From: Panax quinquefolius
Taxonomy: Eukaryota; Streptophyta; Magnoliopsida; Apiales; Araliaceae
Reading direction: 5' to 3'
Length of the DNA stretch: 64,000 bases
Assembly (NCBI GenBank): GCA_020205615.1
Contig: CM035170.1
Span: forward strand, 57,488,486-57,552,485
Below are positions 33,673 to 45,430 of this stretch, one piece after another; position 1 is the first letter of the stretch, and the number at the start of each line of letters is the position of its first letter. Below the pieces are notes generated by a model, which was not told the origin of the DNA, made no database searches, and saw only the letters and a program-made list of their open reading frames with translations. The translations under genes and the position numbers were made by a program.

Positions 33673-35250
33673 CCACATAACCGAAACGGTGCAGGCATAT
33701 CATTATCTACTTTCCCTTTCCTGAAGTGTTCTCTATTTCATCGAAACGGGTGATCTACCGGTAAGAACCGACGATGATAGTCAAATGAACAAGGCTTTCG
33801 ACCTTTTGATAGATTAAACGACTTTGTATGCTCCATACAATACGGACAAGCTAACTTCGTGTGTACTCCATCCATTAACATACCATAAGTTTGGAAGTCA
33901 CTTATAGTCCACATAACTTACGCCTAAGGTTGAAATTTGTTTTCGTTGCAACATCCCAAGTCATGCCCCATCCTCCCACAATACCTTTAACTTTCGTCTA
34001 TAAGAGGTCTCAAGTAAACATCTAAGTTCTTTCCGGGACTCTTAGGACCGAGAATCACGAGTGAAAGAAATAAGTATAGGTATTTTTCATACACATCCAA
34101 GGAGGCAAGTTATGCGGAGTAACAATCACGAGGCCAACATGAGTACGGAGCAATTTGAGTGGCCAAACAGTTGAAACCATCGGTGGACAATCCAAGCCTC
34201 ACATTTCTAGGTTCCAATGCAAATTCGGGATGTGCTAAGTTGAAATCTTTCCAAGCACCTTACATCTGCGAGATGATTTAGTTCTCCATCTTTAGTTGGA
34301 GATTTCGCATGCCAACTCATATGTTCAAATGATCTTGAAGACATGTACAATCTTTTTAGTCGATGTGTTATTGGAAAATACCTTAGAATCTTAAGCGGTA
34401 TACTTGATTTTTTTTGTAGTCACACCCTCTTTATTAGGCCTAAACCGATCATGAGCGCAAAACGTGCACCTTGTCATCTGCTCATTTTCCTTATAAAACA
34501 ACATGCGATTCGTTGGGACATGCATCTATCTTTTAGTATCCAAGACCCAACTTCTTCACCATTTTCTTACAAAAGTAATAGTTACCGGAAATTTCTCACC
34601 GTCAGAACATGACATACTCTTAATTGCCTTCAAGAGCGACTCAAAACACTCATGGCTCATGTTGGATCGACCTTGATGTTAAGTAATGTCGCCATCGCTG
34701 CAGAGACAATGTAGTGTGTTTGGTGCAACCATGCCACAATGGCTTGCTACCCTCATCTAATAACTTAAAGAAGTCTTTGGCATCGAATTCATAGGTTGCT
34801 CTCTGCGCTTGCTCCCAATCAAAATATGGCCTGCAATATCATGGACCATTTCATTCATACGATGAGTACTCTTTGCCTCGAATTGTGTACTTGTGTGATG
34901 CCACCATCTCTTCTCGCCCATGTGCCTGAACATTCTTCGTAATTTCTCATGAACCCGAAACAAGTAAATGATAGTTTACCGTGTCTCATCCATATAATTT
35001 ACATTCTTACACTTTAAACATGGACATCGTATCTGCGACTTACCATTCATACATTCTGGGTGACTATACACATACTCCAAAAATACTTGGCAACCAGCTC
35101 TAAATTCAACTGTAGCACCTATCTGGGCACTTGACTTTCGTCGTGCCATCCAACTACGGTCTGAATAGAGGTCCATGATTCCACGGTACCTACTACAGAC
35201 AACATTATAAATGTTAACATATGACTTGAGCATACTTATAACCATATGAC
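33673..35250 (-). pseudogene. CACTA TNP2-type transposase, N-terminal half, decayed
   Basis: The transposase would bind the CACTA ends and move the element. Reading right to left, an 89-codon frame at 34976-35245 contains the transposase-associated domain: Asp-Arg-Ser-Trp-Met, Glu-Phe-Arg-Ala-Gly, Cys-Pro-Cys-Leu-Lys-Cys-Lys-Asn. Broken frames follow with a Gly-Cys-Thr-Lys-His segment, Met-Ser-His-Glu-Cys-Phe-Glu-Ser-Leu-Leu near 34650, a Cys-Thr-Phe-Cys motif near 34465 and Leu-Pro-Pro-Trp-Met-Cys near 34105, all hallmarks of TNP2. It is cut at 33673 by the copia insertion. The C-terminal half of the family is not found on the far side, so it has been deleted. Confidence 0.85.
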
Positions 35251-35375
35251 TTGAGCATACTTGTAAGCATGCATATGATTAACATTTAAGCATACTTCTA
35301 AGCATATGACTTAAGCATACTTGTAAGCATATGACTTGAGAGCATATGACTTGAGAGCATATGACTTAAGGAATG
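35200..35375. repeat. Short tandem repeats of a GCATATGACTTGAG/CATACTTGTAA unit
   Basis: About seven irregular units made of GCATATGACTTGAG and GCATACTTGTAA, between the start of the transposase and its 5' region. Unit length varies (about 18 to 30 bp). Possibly intron or promoter minisatellite; no function is visible. Confidence 0.8.
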
Positions 35376-36680
35376 AATGCAAATTAAAAGCGTGATGAGA
35401 AACTTTAAATGTTATTAAATTTAGTATGAAACTAAGTAAATGCTACTTAGTTTAATAGTTATATTATATCATGTTATATTATAGCATTTGCTATTTTAAA
35501 CTTAATGTTTCTAATAGCTTAAGATGCTAACAACCAAGCTTGGCTTGGCCTGTGAGAGCTTAGCTAAGCTTGGCGTAACCTCAAATGTGCCTCATGACCC
35601 CAAGCCCAAATTTCATCACTCTAACATCCCTTAATAGGCTCTAGTGGATCACCAATAGGCTCATTAATAGTATAAATGTTCATGACTACCAGACCAATAA
35701 AAAAAATTTTGCGAGTCTCCCTATAATATGGACTAGCCACATACGACGGCATGTATATACTGATCATTTCTAGGCACCCAAGACACAAACCAAGAGTCCA
35801 CATGGGCGATCTTCATAAGTATAAGTAATGTGAAGAAAAGCCTAACTATTACCCATAGGCGATCTTGAATAAGTATAGTTCTCATATAGGCATAGATTTG
35901 ACTATAATTTCATAAACAACATCCACATGTAGGCAAAAGAAACCTTTAGGCATTCAAACAACTTTAAAATTATGATAATAAAAGGTACTTTAGGCATGAT
36001 TAAGTACTAAATTATACTAATAGTCCCCAAGCCTTCCATTATAAATATTATTACATCAAATAATTGTTATAAATATCAATACCTATAATATGATGGCTAT
36101 ACAAATTGACTGAAAATAAAAGAAGAAATAGAAAGCAAACAAACTTACTGACGTAGAGTCTCAAAGGATAAAACTATTGTGTTGAGGATACACTTTTTTG
36201 AAAGCCCCCTTCCCTAGAACCTCTTTATACTGCAAATTACATCACATAAATCAAATTGACGTTATAATGCAGTTGACTCAACTAAATCACAATGAACACA
36301 TATCTAAGTCAAACAAACCAAAAGTTCAAGCACCAATAATAACAAAAATGAAAAAAAATTAGGCTATGTTTCATAATAACAGTTTATTTTATAAATTTTA
36401 AAATAAACTTTAATTAGTTCATTGTCATTAGTTGCCTTTTTAATCTTAATTAAGGCATATTTATTTTTGATTTAGGGTTTGTCTAAACCACATTCAATTA
36501 ACAAATTAACAAGGTTTCTAGTAGATTTTAAGTGGGTTACCTTTGTAGGCGGTGGCGGTGGTAGGTGGAGGCGGTGGCGGCACGGCACGAACTTCTTCTC
36601 CTTCTTCTCTTCTCCCCCTTTTCTCCCTCTTCTCTCTATTTCTCTGCGTTCTATGTCGAGCGAATGCTGGGTACTGATAA
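35376..36680 (-). other. CACTA 5' non-coding region (upstream of transposase)
   Basis: AT-rich DNA without credible genes; short open frames here have no recognisable motif. From 36540 to 36650 it changes to a GGCGGTGGCGG run followed by a CTTCTTCTCC-rich run. Read on the minus strand this gives a GA-rich leader, a plausible transcript start region for the transposase, but that is inference. Confidence 0.5.
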
Positions 36681-36997
36681 CTTTTAGTTTGATTAGCGAC
36701 CGCTATCGGCGACCGCATGCGGTCGCTGATTTTTAATGACATGGACTTATCAGCGACCACACGCGATCACGATTTCAAAATGGTTGCACAAAAATTAGGC
36801 GCCAACATTTCCGGCCAAAATTTTGGTGGCAAATTTATACTTAGCGATGATCGACCACTCGTGTCACGATTATTTATTAAAACATTAGCGACTAGATTAC
36901 GTTTCGGTCGCAGATGACGGTCGCTGTGACTAATATCAGCAACCGATGGTGCGGTCGCTGATACTGTTGGTCACTGATAGACCTTTTTCTTGTAGTG
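36681..36997. repeat. CACTA right terminal and subterminal repeats
   Basis: At least eight copies of AGCGACC or its reverse GGTCGC in about 300 bp, in both orientations, ending with TIR CCTTTTTCTTGTAGTG. This is the expected transposase-binding subterminal array; it is far better preserved than the left end. ATT follows as target duplication. Confidence 0.88.
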
Positions 36998-37000
36998 ATT

Positions 37001-37353
37001 TTCTATAGAGATAGAAAAACTAGGGTTTAGCCAACCACCCATCTTCTTGAATCCTTCTTCTTCCTTGGTGGATCACCTCTAGAGGCCAAACACTTGGGTG
37101 GCTAATGTTGATCAAAGGAAGGAACCAAACCCGGTGAATTCAAGTTGAACGCGAAAGGATTTGGAGGTGAACTTGTACCTAAGGAAGCTCGATCTTCAAG
37201 GGTATGATTTTATTCTTTATCTTTTCGTTTAATTAATAATTATGCATAAAGGGTGATCCGGGTATATGGTTTGTAAAAATTTTAAAACTCGATTTTTACG
37301 TTTTCGCTTATTTTTGCAATTTGATTGCGTTCTTGAATATTACAAACCTAACA
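37001..37353 (+). repeat. Copia LTR b, right part
   Basis: Continues LTR b after the CACTA: TTCTATAGAGATAG to TACAAACCTAACA. It matches 11201-11560 closely. It is followed at 37354-37358 by TCAAT, the second copy of the copia target duplication. Confidence 0.93.
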
Positions 37354-37560
37354 TCAATACCATCCTGGAAAAGGGAACGTGGTAGCTGACGCGTTGAGTA
37401 GAAGATCATATGCGGGTACGAGTGCGATATTGTCAATGCAAAGACCCATTTGGTATGACTTATAAAGGATGGAGATAGAGTTAAAGACTCTAGGGACCCA
37501 CGTGATGATGTCAAATATACGAGTAGAACCGACTTTAATCGATAAAGTGAAAGCTTCTTA
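37354..37560 (+). pseudogene. RNase H end and linker of the chimeric gypsy element, resumed
   Basis: Starts with the duplicated TCAAT and goes straight into TACCATCCTGGAAAAGGG, the RNase H sequence that was interrupted at 9712. The Ala-Asp-Ala-Leu-Ser-Arg-Arg end is at about 37386-37408 (GCTGACGCGTTGAG). The connection to integrase is frameshifted. Confidence 0.88.
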
Positions 37561-39003
37561 ACTTATGGACCTGGAGCTGATGCGTATGAAGAAAAAAATG
37601 CAAGAAGGTGTTATTTTAGAAGCAAGAATCGATGAAGAAGGAATACTTCGAGTCAACTCCAGACTTTGTGTTCCTAATGACTCTAATTTGAAGTATAAAA
37701 TCATGATAGAGGCGTACAACACATCGTTTGAAATCCATCATGGGAGTACCAAAACGTATCGTGATCTTCGACATACATTTTGGTGGAGTAATATGAAAAG
37801 AGAGATTGCAGATTTTATCTCAAGGTGTCTAACTTGTTAATGTGTCAAGGCGGAGCATCAAGTTCCAAAAGGTCCATTGCAACTACTTGAAATTCCAGAA
37901 TGGAAGTGGGATCACATTACATGGATTTCGTTACTGGTCTTCCTAAGGTTTCTCAATGCATAAATGCAATTTGGGTCATTAATGATAGACTAACCAAGTC
38001 TGCTCATTTCTTACCCATAAGAGAAACTCATTCACTTGAACGTCTTGCTCGTATATACATAAATGAGATTGTAAGACTGCATGGTATGCCAGTATCCATA
38101 GTTTCTGATCGAGTCCTAAGATTCACTTCATGATTTTGGGTTAGTTTATAAAAATCTATAGGCACAAATTTATAATTCAGTTCGGCATATCATCCTCATA
38201 CGGACAGACAGTCGGAGAGGACTTTTTAAACTCTTGAAGATCTATTAAGACTATGTGTCCTTGACTTCAAAGGAAGTTGGAACAAGTTCTTTCCATTAGT
38301 GGAATTCTCCTACAACAACAGTTATCAAGCAAGTATTGGCATGGCTCCATTCGAGGAGTTGTATGGACGCAAGTGTCATTCTCCAGTATGCTGGGACGAG
38401 GTGGGTGAAGCAACATTGTTGGGACCAAAATTGGTACGCATGACTACGGAAAATATTCCAATGATCCGACAATGTATAAAACCTCAGAAGATCAAAAAAA
38501 GAGTTAGGTTGATCTTTATCGAAAGGATGTGGAATTCAATGTTGGAGATCATGTGTTATTACGTATGTGTTGCTCCATGGAAAGGAGTTACAAGATTTGG
38601 AAAGAGAGGAAAGATTAATCCTCGATTCATTGGCCCATTCGAAATCCTCGATCGAGTAGGAAAGGTGGCATATAGACTCATTTTACAACCAAATATGTGT
38701 CGTGTTCATAACGTTTTTCACATATCTATGTTGCGTAAATATGTGGAAGACCCGAACCACATTATTGAATTAGAACCAGACGAGATAGTGGAAGATTTAA
38801 TGTATGAAGAGGTACCAGTTAAAATCTTGGATAAGAAAGAACATATTCTACGCTCCAAGGTTATACCTCAAGTCAAAGTTTTGTGGAGAAACCACGATAT
38901 TGAGGAAATGACCTGGGAGTTAGAATCTGAAATGAAATCAAGGTATCCTCACATCTTCGACATACCAAGTACGTACACCAATTTTGAAGACAAAATTTCA
39001 TAA
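37561..39003 (+). pseudogene. Integrase and chromodomain of the chimeric gypsy element (subfamily B)
   Basis: HHCC region 37690-37840 with a stop (TAA) directly after Cys-Leu-Thr-Cys near 37838, where Gln is expected; the copy at 48198 has the same TAA. The catalytic core is partly frameshifted: Met-Asp-Phe is read as Tyr-Met-Asp-Phe after a lost base near 37920, and the second Asp lies in Val-Ser-Asp-Arg near 38104. TAA near 38175 sits where copy 1 has CGA (Arg). The frame 38299-39003 (234 codons) covers the C-terminal domain (Phe-Ile-Gly-Pro-Phe, Val-His-Asn-Val-Phe-His) and a complete chromodomain ending Tyr-Pro-His-Ile-Phe, with a short tail. Confidence 0.88.
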
Positions 39004-39870
39004 GAATGGGAGGTTGTAAGACCCCAACTTTTATGAATAAAGATTAATTTATCTCTAAATATCATTTTGAGTAATAAGGTGTGGATTTGATATAATGTTA
39101 TAGTTGTGGGTAATATTTATAAATTTTGAAAAGTAAGCAAGTTGTCATAAAATATTCGATTGGTCGGGGAATATTCGTTTTATCGGGGAATATTCGTTTT
39201 ATCGGGGAATATTCGTACGACGACACAATCATTGGTGGACCCCACAACGGAATTACTTTCGGGATTAGAAAACGACAGAAATAACTTTTTATAAAAATAA
39301 CGGCAAAAGTTTTACCGTTAACTGTTGAAATACCTGGTGCAAAAAAGTATAGTAATACGCGTGGTTGCACAGTACGTAGCACACGGTATTGTATAGTATG
39401 TTTGATTATTGATGCTTATGTGAGAAGTCACTCAGTTATACTCAATTATTGACACAGTAATTACTGCATAGTATCTCATATTATTGATTCAATTATTGTT
39501 ATAATATTATCTGCACAATATTTTATATCATTAAATCAATAATTAAGACGATAAAGTTATTCATATTATTATTTGCATTATTGACAATGTTTAAAAAGTT
39601 CTGTCGAGAAAAGGGGTTTGGTCACCTAATTGCGCGCTAATATGGAGAAGTCCTTATCAAAAAGCTCTCTCTTTCCTGAGAATGATCTGGTTGTTAATAT
39701 TGTGAGTTATAATATTAATGATGAATAAATATTATTAAAAATGTGTTTTGTGAAGCCAAGTGAATTGAGATAAATAGAAGGGTTTTTTATGAAGTATTTG
39801 TTGTAAATTTTGTTTTTTATATGTACCCCCACCTACTCATTTTTCAAAATAGTGTGTGTTATGAGTGAGA

Positions 39871-39914
<44 letters not shown>

Positions 39915-40083
39915 GTTTTTGTTTTTTTATGTAAAATAGAATATATTATATTTTATTTGATTGCATAGTGTGTGCATAGTGCTGCATAGTAAAATCAAAA
40001 AAAATTCTTCAGATTACGCCCATGAAATCTTCCTATTGTGCGTCCGTGATTTTCTAAATTCAAATAGTATCATGTCATTCTCC

Positions 40084-40091
40084 TATAAATA
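40084..40091 (+). promoter_or_regulatory. TATA box of gypsy B LTR
   Basis: TATAAATA in the same CC(T)ATAAATAGG(A/G)TGCTTAG context as in subfamily A, with a CT-rich leader after it. Confidence 0.72.
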
Positions 40092-40763
40092 GGATGCTTA
40101 GTTTAAAAATGAAAATCACAACAGAATCAGAGAATTCTTCTTCTATAATATCAAGCGTATTTCTTTTGAGTTTAAGGAAGCTTTGAGCATAGAAAACAAT
40201 ATAAGTTTTCTTCAAGAATATCCCCGCCCTACCAGTCAGAAACACTCTCCTTCTAAGGTAAGGAATATTATTTTTGTTCAATATTCGTATGAAATAATAT
40301 TTCCTTCCATACTCTGTAGTATGTAAGTAATATTATTTCGTTTCGTATTCTTAATTCTACACTCATGTTGATAAGTTTTACTTCTATACTCTTTGAAATT
40401 AGTAGGATATCCTTGAAATTTGCGCTTCATCTAGTATCATTTCACAAGAATATTTTTCTGAACATTCTTGTTAAATTTTGATCTTTTCATACCTGGGTAC
40501 TATTCATGAAGTATTATTCACTCGGTTACTATTCACCCGGGGTACTATTCATGACAGAATTTGATTTCTTTTCTGTCCAAATTATTTTTGATACAATATT
40601 ATTCTTGAATTTTACTCCACAAAGTAGTTATCATGTTGACAATTTGGACATTTCTGAACTCTGGATAAATTGAATTATAAATCTTTAAAATTTATCATTG
40701 CTTTCATTTAATTGAATTCTTATATCATTGTCATCATCATGATGCTTATTTTGTGATGAAAGT

Positions 40764-41077
40764 CATCATCTTTAGCCCGTAGTGCATAGATGGGATGTTG
40801 ATTGGTATGATTATGATCAGGAACTATGTATAGGTATAATCATGACCTGTAATGTTACAAATAATGTAGTAAAAGTCCTCATTGACCCGTAGTGCATTGA
40901 TGGACAGTTATTGACACATGATCATGACCACTGGTGATACTAACGAATATCATTGGCCCGTAGTGCATGGATATATCGTGGATGTGATAATAATGAGTAT
41001 TATCCTTGGCCCGTAGTGCATGAATAAATCATGGATGTGATACTAACGAATATCCTTGGCCCGTAGTGCATGGATAA
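40764..41077 (+). repeat. Stem-loop repeats in gypsy B LTR
   Basis: Five copies (about 40764, 40876, 40945, 40996, 41048) with constant CCCGTAGTGCA and variable arms: CATC/GATG, CTCATTG/CATTGATGG, ATATC/GGATAT and ATCC/GGAT. Same position downstream of TATA as in subfamily A. Confidence 0.78.
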
Positions 41078-41959
41078 TTCAATGATGTGGATTATTTTTG
41101 AGATGTGTTACAGCGATAAAACATTGATGATGAACTTTTAAATCATAGAAGATGGTAGATATTATGCTCAACTTGACTCTTCTAATGAATTGTTTGTTCC
41201 GCTGTAGTTAAACTTGTTGTCTATTGTATTCTATTAGTTTAACACTATTGAAGGCTAACGATAATTTATTCTGCATTATCTTAGTCATAATATTTCTTAC
41301 TGGGCTAGTTGAGCTCACCCTTTGCTTTCATTATTCTCTTCAGGAAATGAGAACATGACCGAGACTAGTCGGACAATGGAGTGACGGTCCGAGATGGTGG
41401 CTGTAGTAGTCCTCACTATTCTATGAAATAGTATGATAATAATTGTAATGAGGATTCTATTTGAGTTTGAATATTGTGTATAAGACAATATTCGTGTTAA
41501 AACTCTCAGCTACGTTTTTATCGTATTGTATAAATGAAGTTGTATTTAAATTTTATATCATGTATTTGGCGACTCAGAATGAGTTGTGTATACCTATTTT
41601 GGGGGTGTCACATATACGCTATAAAACATAACATGTATAATATGGAGATATATATAAATAAACTAAACGGTCATATAATGAATGGTGTACTTTTATTAAT
41701 AAATTAATGTCAAATATAAATAAATTTATTTAATTATTTACTTTTTTCATGTAGATGGTAATCCGAAAATCACAAGTTTTTTTGGCAATTAGGGTAGTCA
41801 TTCTTATAATTCTATTAGTTTTTCATATTTTGATTTTTTTTTTTTGCTAAATCATAGTTTGATATTTTAGTTCTAGTATATTGACTATTTTATCTTTTAT
41901 CCGTAAGAACATAACTATTTTCATTTACTTTGCCAACAAAAATTTGATCCGGTTAGACA

Positions 41960-42127
41960 CACCAACTTTATCGTAGTAAGTTCTATAATTTATTATTATA
42001 TATATTGGGTATAGAAAAATTACATTAATAAGTTTTATAACTTTTATTGCAATAGTAATGCAATATTTTTATACCCAATGCAATAAAAATATATATAAAC
42101 TTACTACCGTGAAATTGATGTCAACTT
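41960..42127. repeat. Imperfect foldback, possibly a decayed MITE
   Basis: The segment around CGTAGTAAGTT and ATTGGGTATA (41967-42030) is inverted at 42063-42125 (TATACCCAAT, AACTTACTACCG). Arms of about 60 bp with a ~30-bp loop. No clear target duplication could be assigned. Confidence 0.55.
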
Positions 42128-42935
42128 GAAGCTAATTTCCTGATTTACAAATATCATGCTTTATTAATTAGGGTTTTCTCATAATTTTAGCAATTGTAGC
42201 CAGTGGAGCATGGCTTTTATAAAAGTTATTCAATAAAAATTCAACTTTTTGTATTTTTGTTTGATTCAAGATATATATTTATAATTTCAAGAAACTCTTG
42301 TGATATTTAAGATCATCACTTCATCCGAATAAAATAGTATTGATGTTTACTCCAAACTAAATTATAAGGAATAATCCACATCCGTTTCATAGACAATTTT
42401 GACAACTAATTTTTCAAGAAGAGCAAAGTAGATTTAACTTTGTATCAATTGGTACTTTCGTTAACAGCTCATGTTAGCGGTAGGGGCCATAAACTTAGCG
42501 ACTTAATTATTTTATTCTATATTTTGGAGACTTAATTATTTGGGTTTTAATAAAACCTATTACTGGACATAATTTAATTAAATATAGAGGTGTAATTCAT
42601 TTTCCTAATTGTGAAGAATAAGAGAGAACTTCATTTTATTTGTGTAGAAATTATTTGATTTGTGCCTATAATTAATAAGACATTTAATAAGGTGCAAAAT
42701 AGTTTGATAAAACTAATTTTCCTTAGTTCCATTTAATAGAAAAAGAATCCTAGTTACTTTATACCTATAAGAAGTGTAATATATTTTATTTTGAAATAAA
42801 AAGAAAATATTGAGAACTATTAAATTCTAATTAACCACTAAATTAATACTAGTATATAATTTACATATTTATTACTAATAAGTGTAGTTAAAAATAAAAT
42901 TTAATAGTATATTATGTAACATACAAAATATGTAT

Positions 42936-42940
42936 GTATA

Positions 42941-43023
<83 letters not shown>
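42936..43023. repeat. Compound (TG)n(TA)n microsatellite
   Basis: A TGTGTGTG run passes into about 30 TA units, followed by ATGAGGTAAGTTTA repeated twice at 43022-43060. Confidence 0.92.
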
Positions 43024-43026
<3 letters not shown>

Positions 43027-45368
43027 GTAAGTTTATATATATATATGAGGTAAGTTTACACTTTTGAATTATTAGGGATGCGCTGTTAGCAATTTGCAGA
43101 GTTACTTTCAAAGTTGAACTACTGCATAACTTTTTTTTATGTATTTTTCAACATGGTTTTCCAGTTCGAAGTGCACGACAAGTAGGCTACTAATCTTCGG
43201 AGAATTTAATCAGGTTAATTGTCCATATTGACGAACAACTGGATGAATCAATCATGCACGAGAAATGAACAACAAACTAGGTAACGGAAAATACCGGAGT
43301 AGTTAGAATGATTACAACCCTTGAGAAAGGGGAATACCGGAGTAGTTAGAATGATTTCATGAGCAGGCAAGCTTGGTTCTACCTCCCGTTCTAATTTTTT
43401 TGATATCCATATAATCCATTCTAAAATTTTGGAAATTAATTTATAACACCTTTGAATGAGACATATTATAAACTATGTAAACTATGAGACATATTATAAA
43501 CTATGTAAAATTACTATACACATTATAAAATTTATTATTTTATAATTGTTAATGAATTATATAAATTTTAGATTTTAAAAAAAATATTATTTAACTTTCA
43601 AAAATAAAAATATGATTTTATAATTTGAAACCTATGAAGTATTAAATCACAAAACTTTGGTAAAACACTATCTAGAAAAAGATAACAATGTGATAAAAAC
43701 TTAATTTGCGCTGGTTTTTAATTGTGAAGTGCTTGACAAGTAGCCTACCAAGCATGAATGAATGAACAACGATCTGCAACTAGTCTAGGGTTCTATCCAA
43801 TTCTTCTAGAGAGAAATAGTCTTCTTGACAAAGGCCTTGCAACTACTTCCACAATTATTCATTGTTTGAGTCGACAAAATCGTCGTTAAAAATCGCGACA
43901 AGGATCGGCCTAATTAGAAATCATATGTCAATTATTTAAATGCATTTGTGTTTGTGAAGATACCTGATATTGAATAATTATATGCGTGTTTTCTTACCCA
44001 AATGAGCACGCAAATTTTAACAAACATTTGTGTTTGTGAAGTTACCTGATATTGAATAATTATATGCGTGTTCTCATAACTGGATGATTTTGAACATGGT
44101 TCCAGATAATTTCTTCTAAGACTGAACAATGGCAACAACTTTAACCAATTGAAGTTCTTTTTTTAAATAAATAGATGTAAAAATTGTTTCGAAATATTTC
44201 TGCATGCTTATATATATGTTGGAGCTGTTAATCATGCAAGTACAAATATGCAAAACTGATACAAAGTAGCAAGTATATTCTATTTAGTTTGGCTTCAATA
44301 CATTTTAAACTTTTAAAATTTTCTCATTTTAGAACATAAATCAAGATATTTCAATTTAAGATATTCAACCTTAATGTTCCTAAATTATTATATATAAACT
44401 TTTTAGCCACATGTGTGTAAAAATTGATTGGGGTACGGGTATATTAGACTATTTCACTTCTAAATATCTTTGAAAATATAAAAAATTTGTAGGCACATAA
44501 TTATTGTTTAATGAAAGAAAATAAGAAGAAATATTGGAACCAATATAAATGATTTTCATGACTCTTTAAAGACTAAATTGTTTTTCATGTGAAGTCATGT
44601 GACTTATTTATTTTTGTTTTTATTTTTTTTGGGGTGAGGGAGAGGGGGAAGATGTTAAATCTGGTGCCTAAAAAGTTCAATTTCTAAAAATTCAAAGATA
44701 TTAAGTTTCAATATTCGAAAATTGAAACATTAGGGTTTAAATTCTAAAATGTGAAAAAAAATATATTACTATCATTTATTTTTTATTTGTTAACGTTTTC
44801 ACGAAGTCTATGTCTTGTATTATACCGTTTTAAGTCTTGAAATGCAGAGATATGTGACTAAATACCCATCTTTACTGTTCGGCCATAACTTGATATTTTA
44901 ACAAAATTGATTATTTCCTCCATGGCTGAAGTCTTAACAATTACCAACAATATTAATAAATTCATGCTATTTTTAAAATCAATTGTTGACTATAAATAGG
45001 GTTGTATATCATGGAAGCCGTTCATGAGCCTGCTGGAGCTCGACTCATTTATAACTCGGCTCAATTTGTTAGTTTACTTGATTAGTAGAGCTCAGTGCGG
45101 ACATGATTTGGCTTACTTTTAAGCTCGCGAACTAGTTTGTGCTTGAACTTGGTTGGTTTTGTTTTGAAATTTGCTGATCAGCTCATTCTATAATGTTTTA
45201 TATTTCTACTATCTAAACATACAAACTACAAGCCGGAGTATTTAATTAGTTATACATAATGATAATAATCAATTGTTAGAATTGTTGGATAAATAATTTT
45301 CTGAAAATAGTTTTTTTTTTAAATTTAAAAAAAAACCAAGATCATCTTTATGGTTTTATACAAAATAA

Positions 45369-45371
<3 letters not shown>

Positions 45372-45428
<57 letters not shown>
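45372..45428. repeat. (TA)n microsatellite
   Basis: About 28 TA units without interruption. Confidence 0.92.

Positions 45429-45430
<2 letters not shown>

Larger units (their letters stand above)
18581..36997 (-). mobile_element. CACTA (En/Spm) transposon inserted in copia LTR b, itself invaded by copia sequence
   Basis: Starts CACTACAACAAAAGG and ends with the inverted CCTTTTTCTTGTAGTG (terminal inverted repeat CACTACAA[C/G]AAAA). It is flanked by the 3-bp duplication ATT (18578-18580 and 36998-37000), as expected for CACTA elements. Subterminal GGTCGC/GCGACC motifs occur at both ends. A decayed transposase is on the minus strand at 33673-35250. Copia sequence occupies 18868-20361 and 20698-33672, so only about 3.9 kb of CACTA DNA remain, including a second copy of the left end. 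The 18.4-kb total is mostly foreign insertions. Confidence 0.93.
9713..37353 (+). mobile_element. Ty1/copia element, copy 1, interrupted in its 3' LTR by a CACTA transposon
   Basis: LTR 9713-11560, primer site 11562, decayed internal region to 17087, LTR 17088-18580 continued at 37001-37353. Target duplication TCAAT on both sides. Removing the CACTA leaves an element of about 9.2 kb. Order of recognisable domains is gag, protease, integrase, RT/RNase H, which is the copia order. The RT and protease motifs resemble the Tork/Angela-type copia group; the clade is uncertain because the RT core is deleted. Confidence 0.92.
4025..41612 (+). mobile_element. Chimeric Ty3/gypsy element (subfamily A left, B right), interrupted by nested copia and CACTA
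   Basis: 5' LTR 4025-7316, primer site 7318-7330, gag from 7505, protease, RT start, a deletion junction at 9517-9540, RNase H fragment to 9712, then integrase, chromodomain and 3' LTR at 37354-41612. The two internal parts belong together because the intervening copia element has the same 5-bp flank, TCAAT, on both sides and the RNase H reading continues across it. The left part matches copy 1 (1-4024) and the right part matches the copy at 46335-50339. The two LTRs are clearly diverged from each other, so they did not arise together in one reverse-transcription event. Confidence 0.85.
39015..41612 (+). repeat. Gypsy LTR, subfamily B (3' LTR of the chimeric element)
   Basis: 2598 bp, TGTAAGACCCC to GGGTGTCACA, preceded by polypurine GAATGGGAGGT. 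It contains a (TA)n tract at about 39870-39909, TATAAATA at 40084-40091, a short run of TACTATTCA(C/T) repeats (40498-40556) and five stem-loop repeats (40764-41077). It is clearly diverged from the 5' LTR at 4025. The following TATAC (41613-41617) would be the target duplication, but its partner is not identifiable. Confidence 0.92.

Noticed and set aside
36479..36760. Gly/Arg- or Pro-rich open frames on both strands
   Set aside because: They come from a GGCGGTGGCGG run in the CACTA 5' region; frames on both strands are low-complexity.
42875..43111. Open frame with a Tyr-Ile repeat
   Set aside because: Created by the (TA)n microsatellite; no start context or domain.
45000..45180. GAGCTCGACTC/AACTCGGCTC segment as a transposon end
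   Set aside because: Resembles dispersed plant repeats but no terminal repeat or target duplication could be found.
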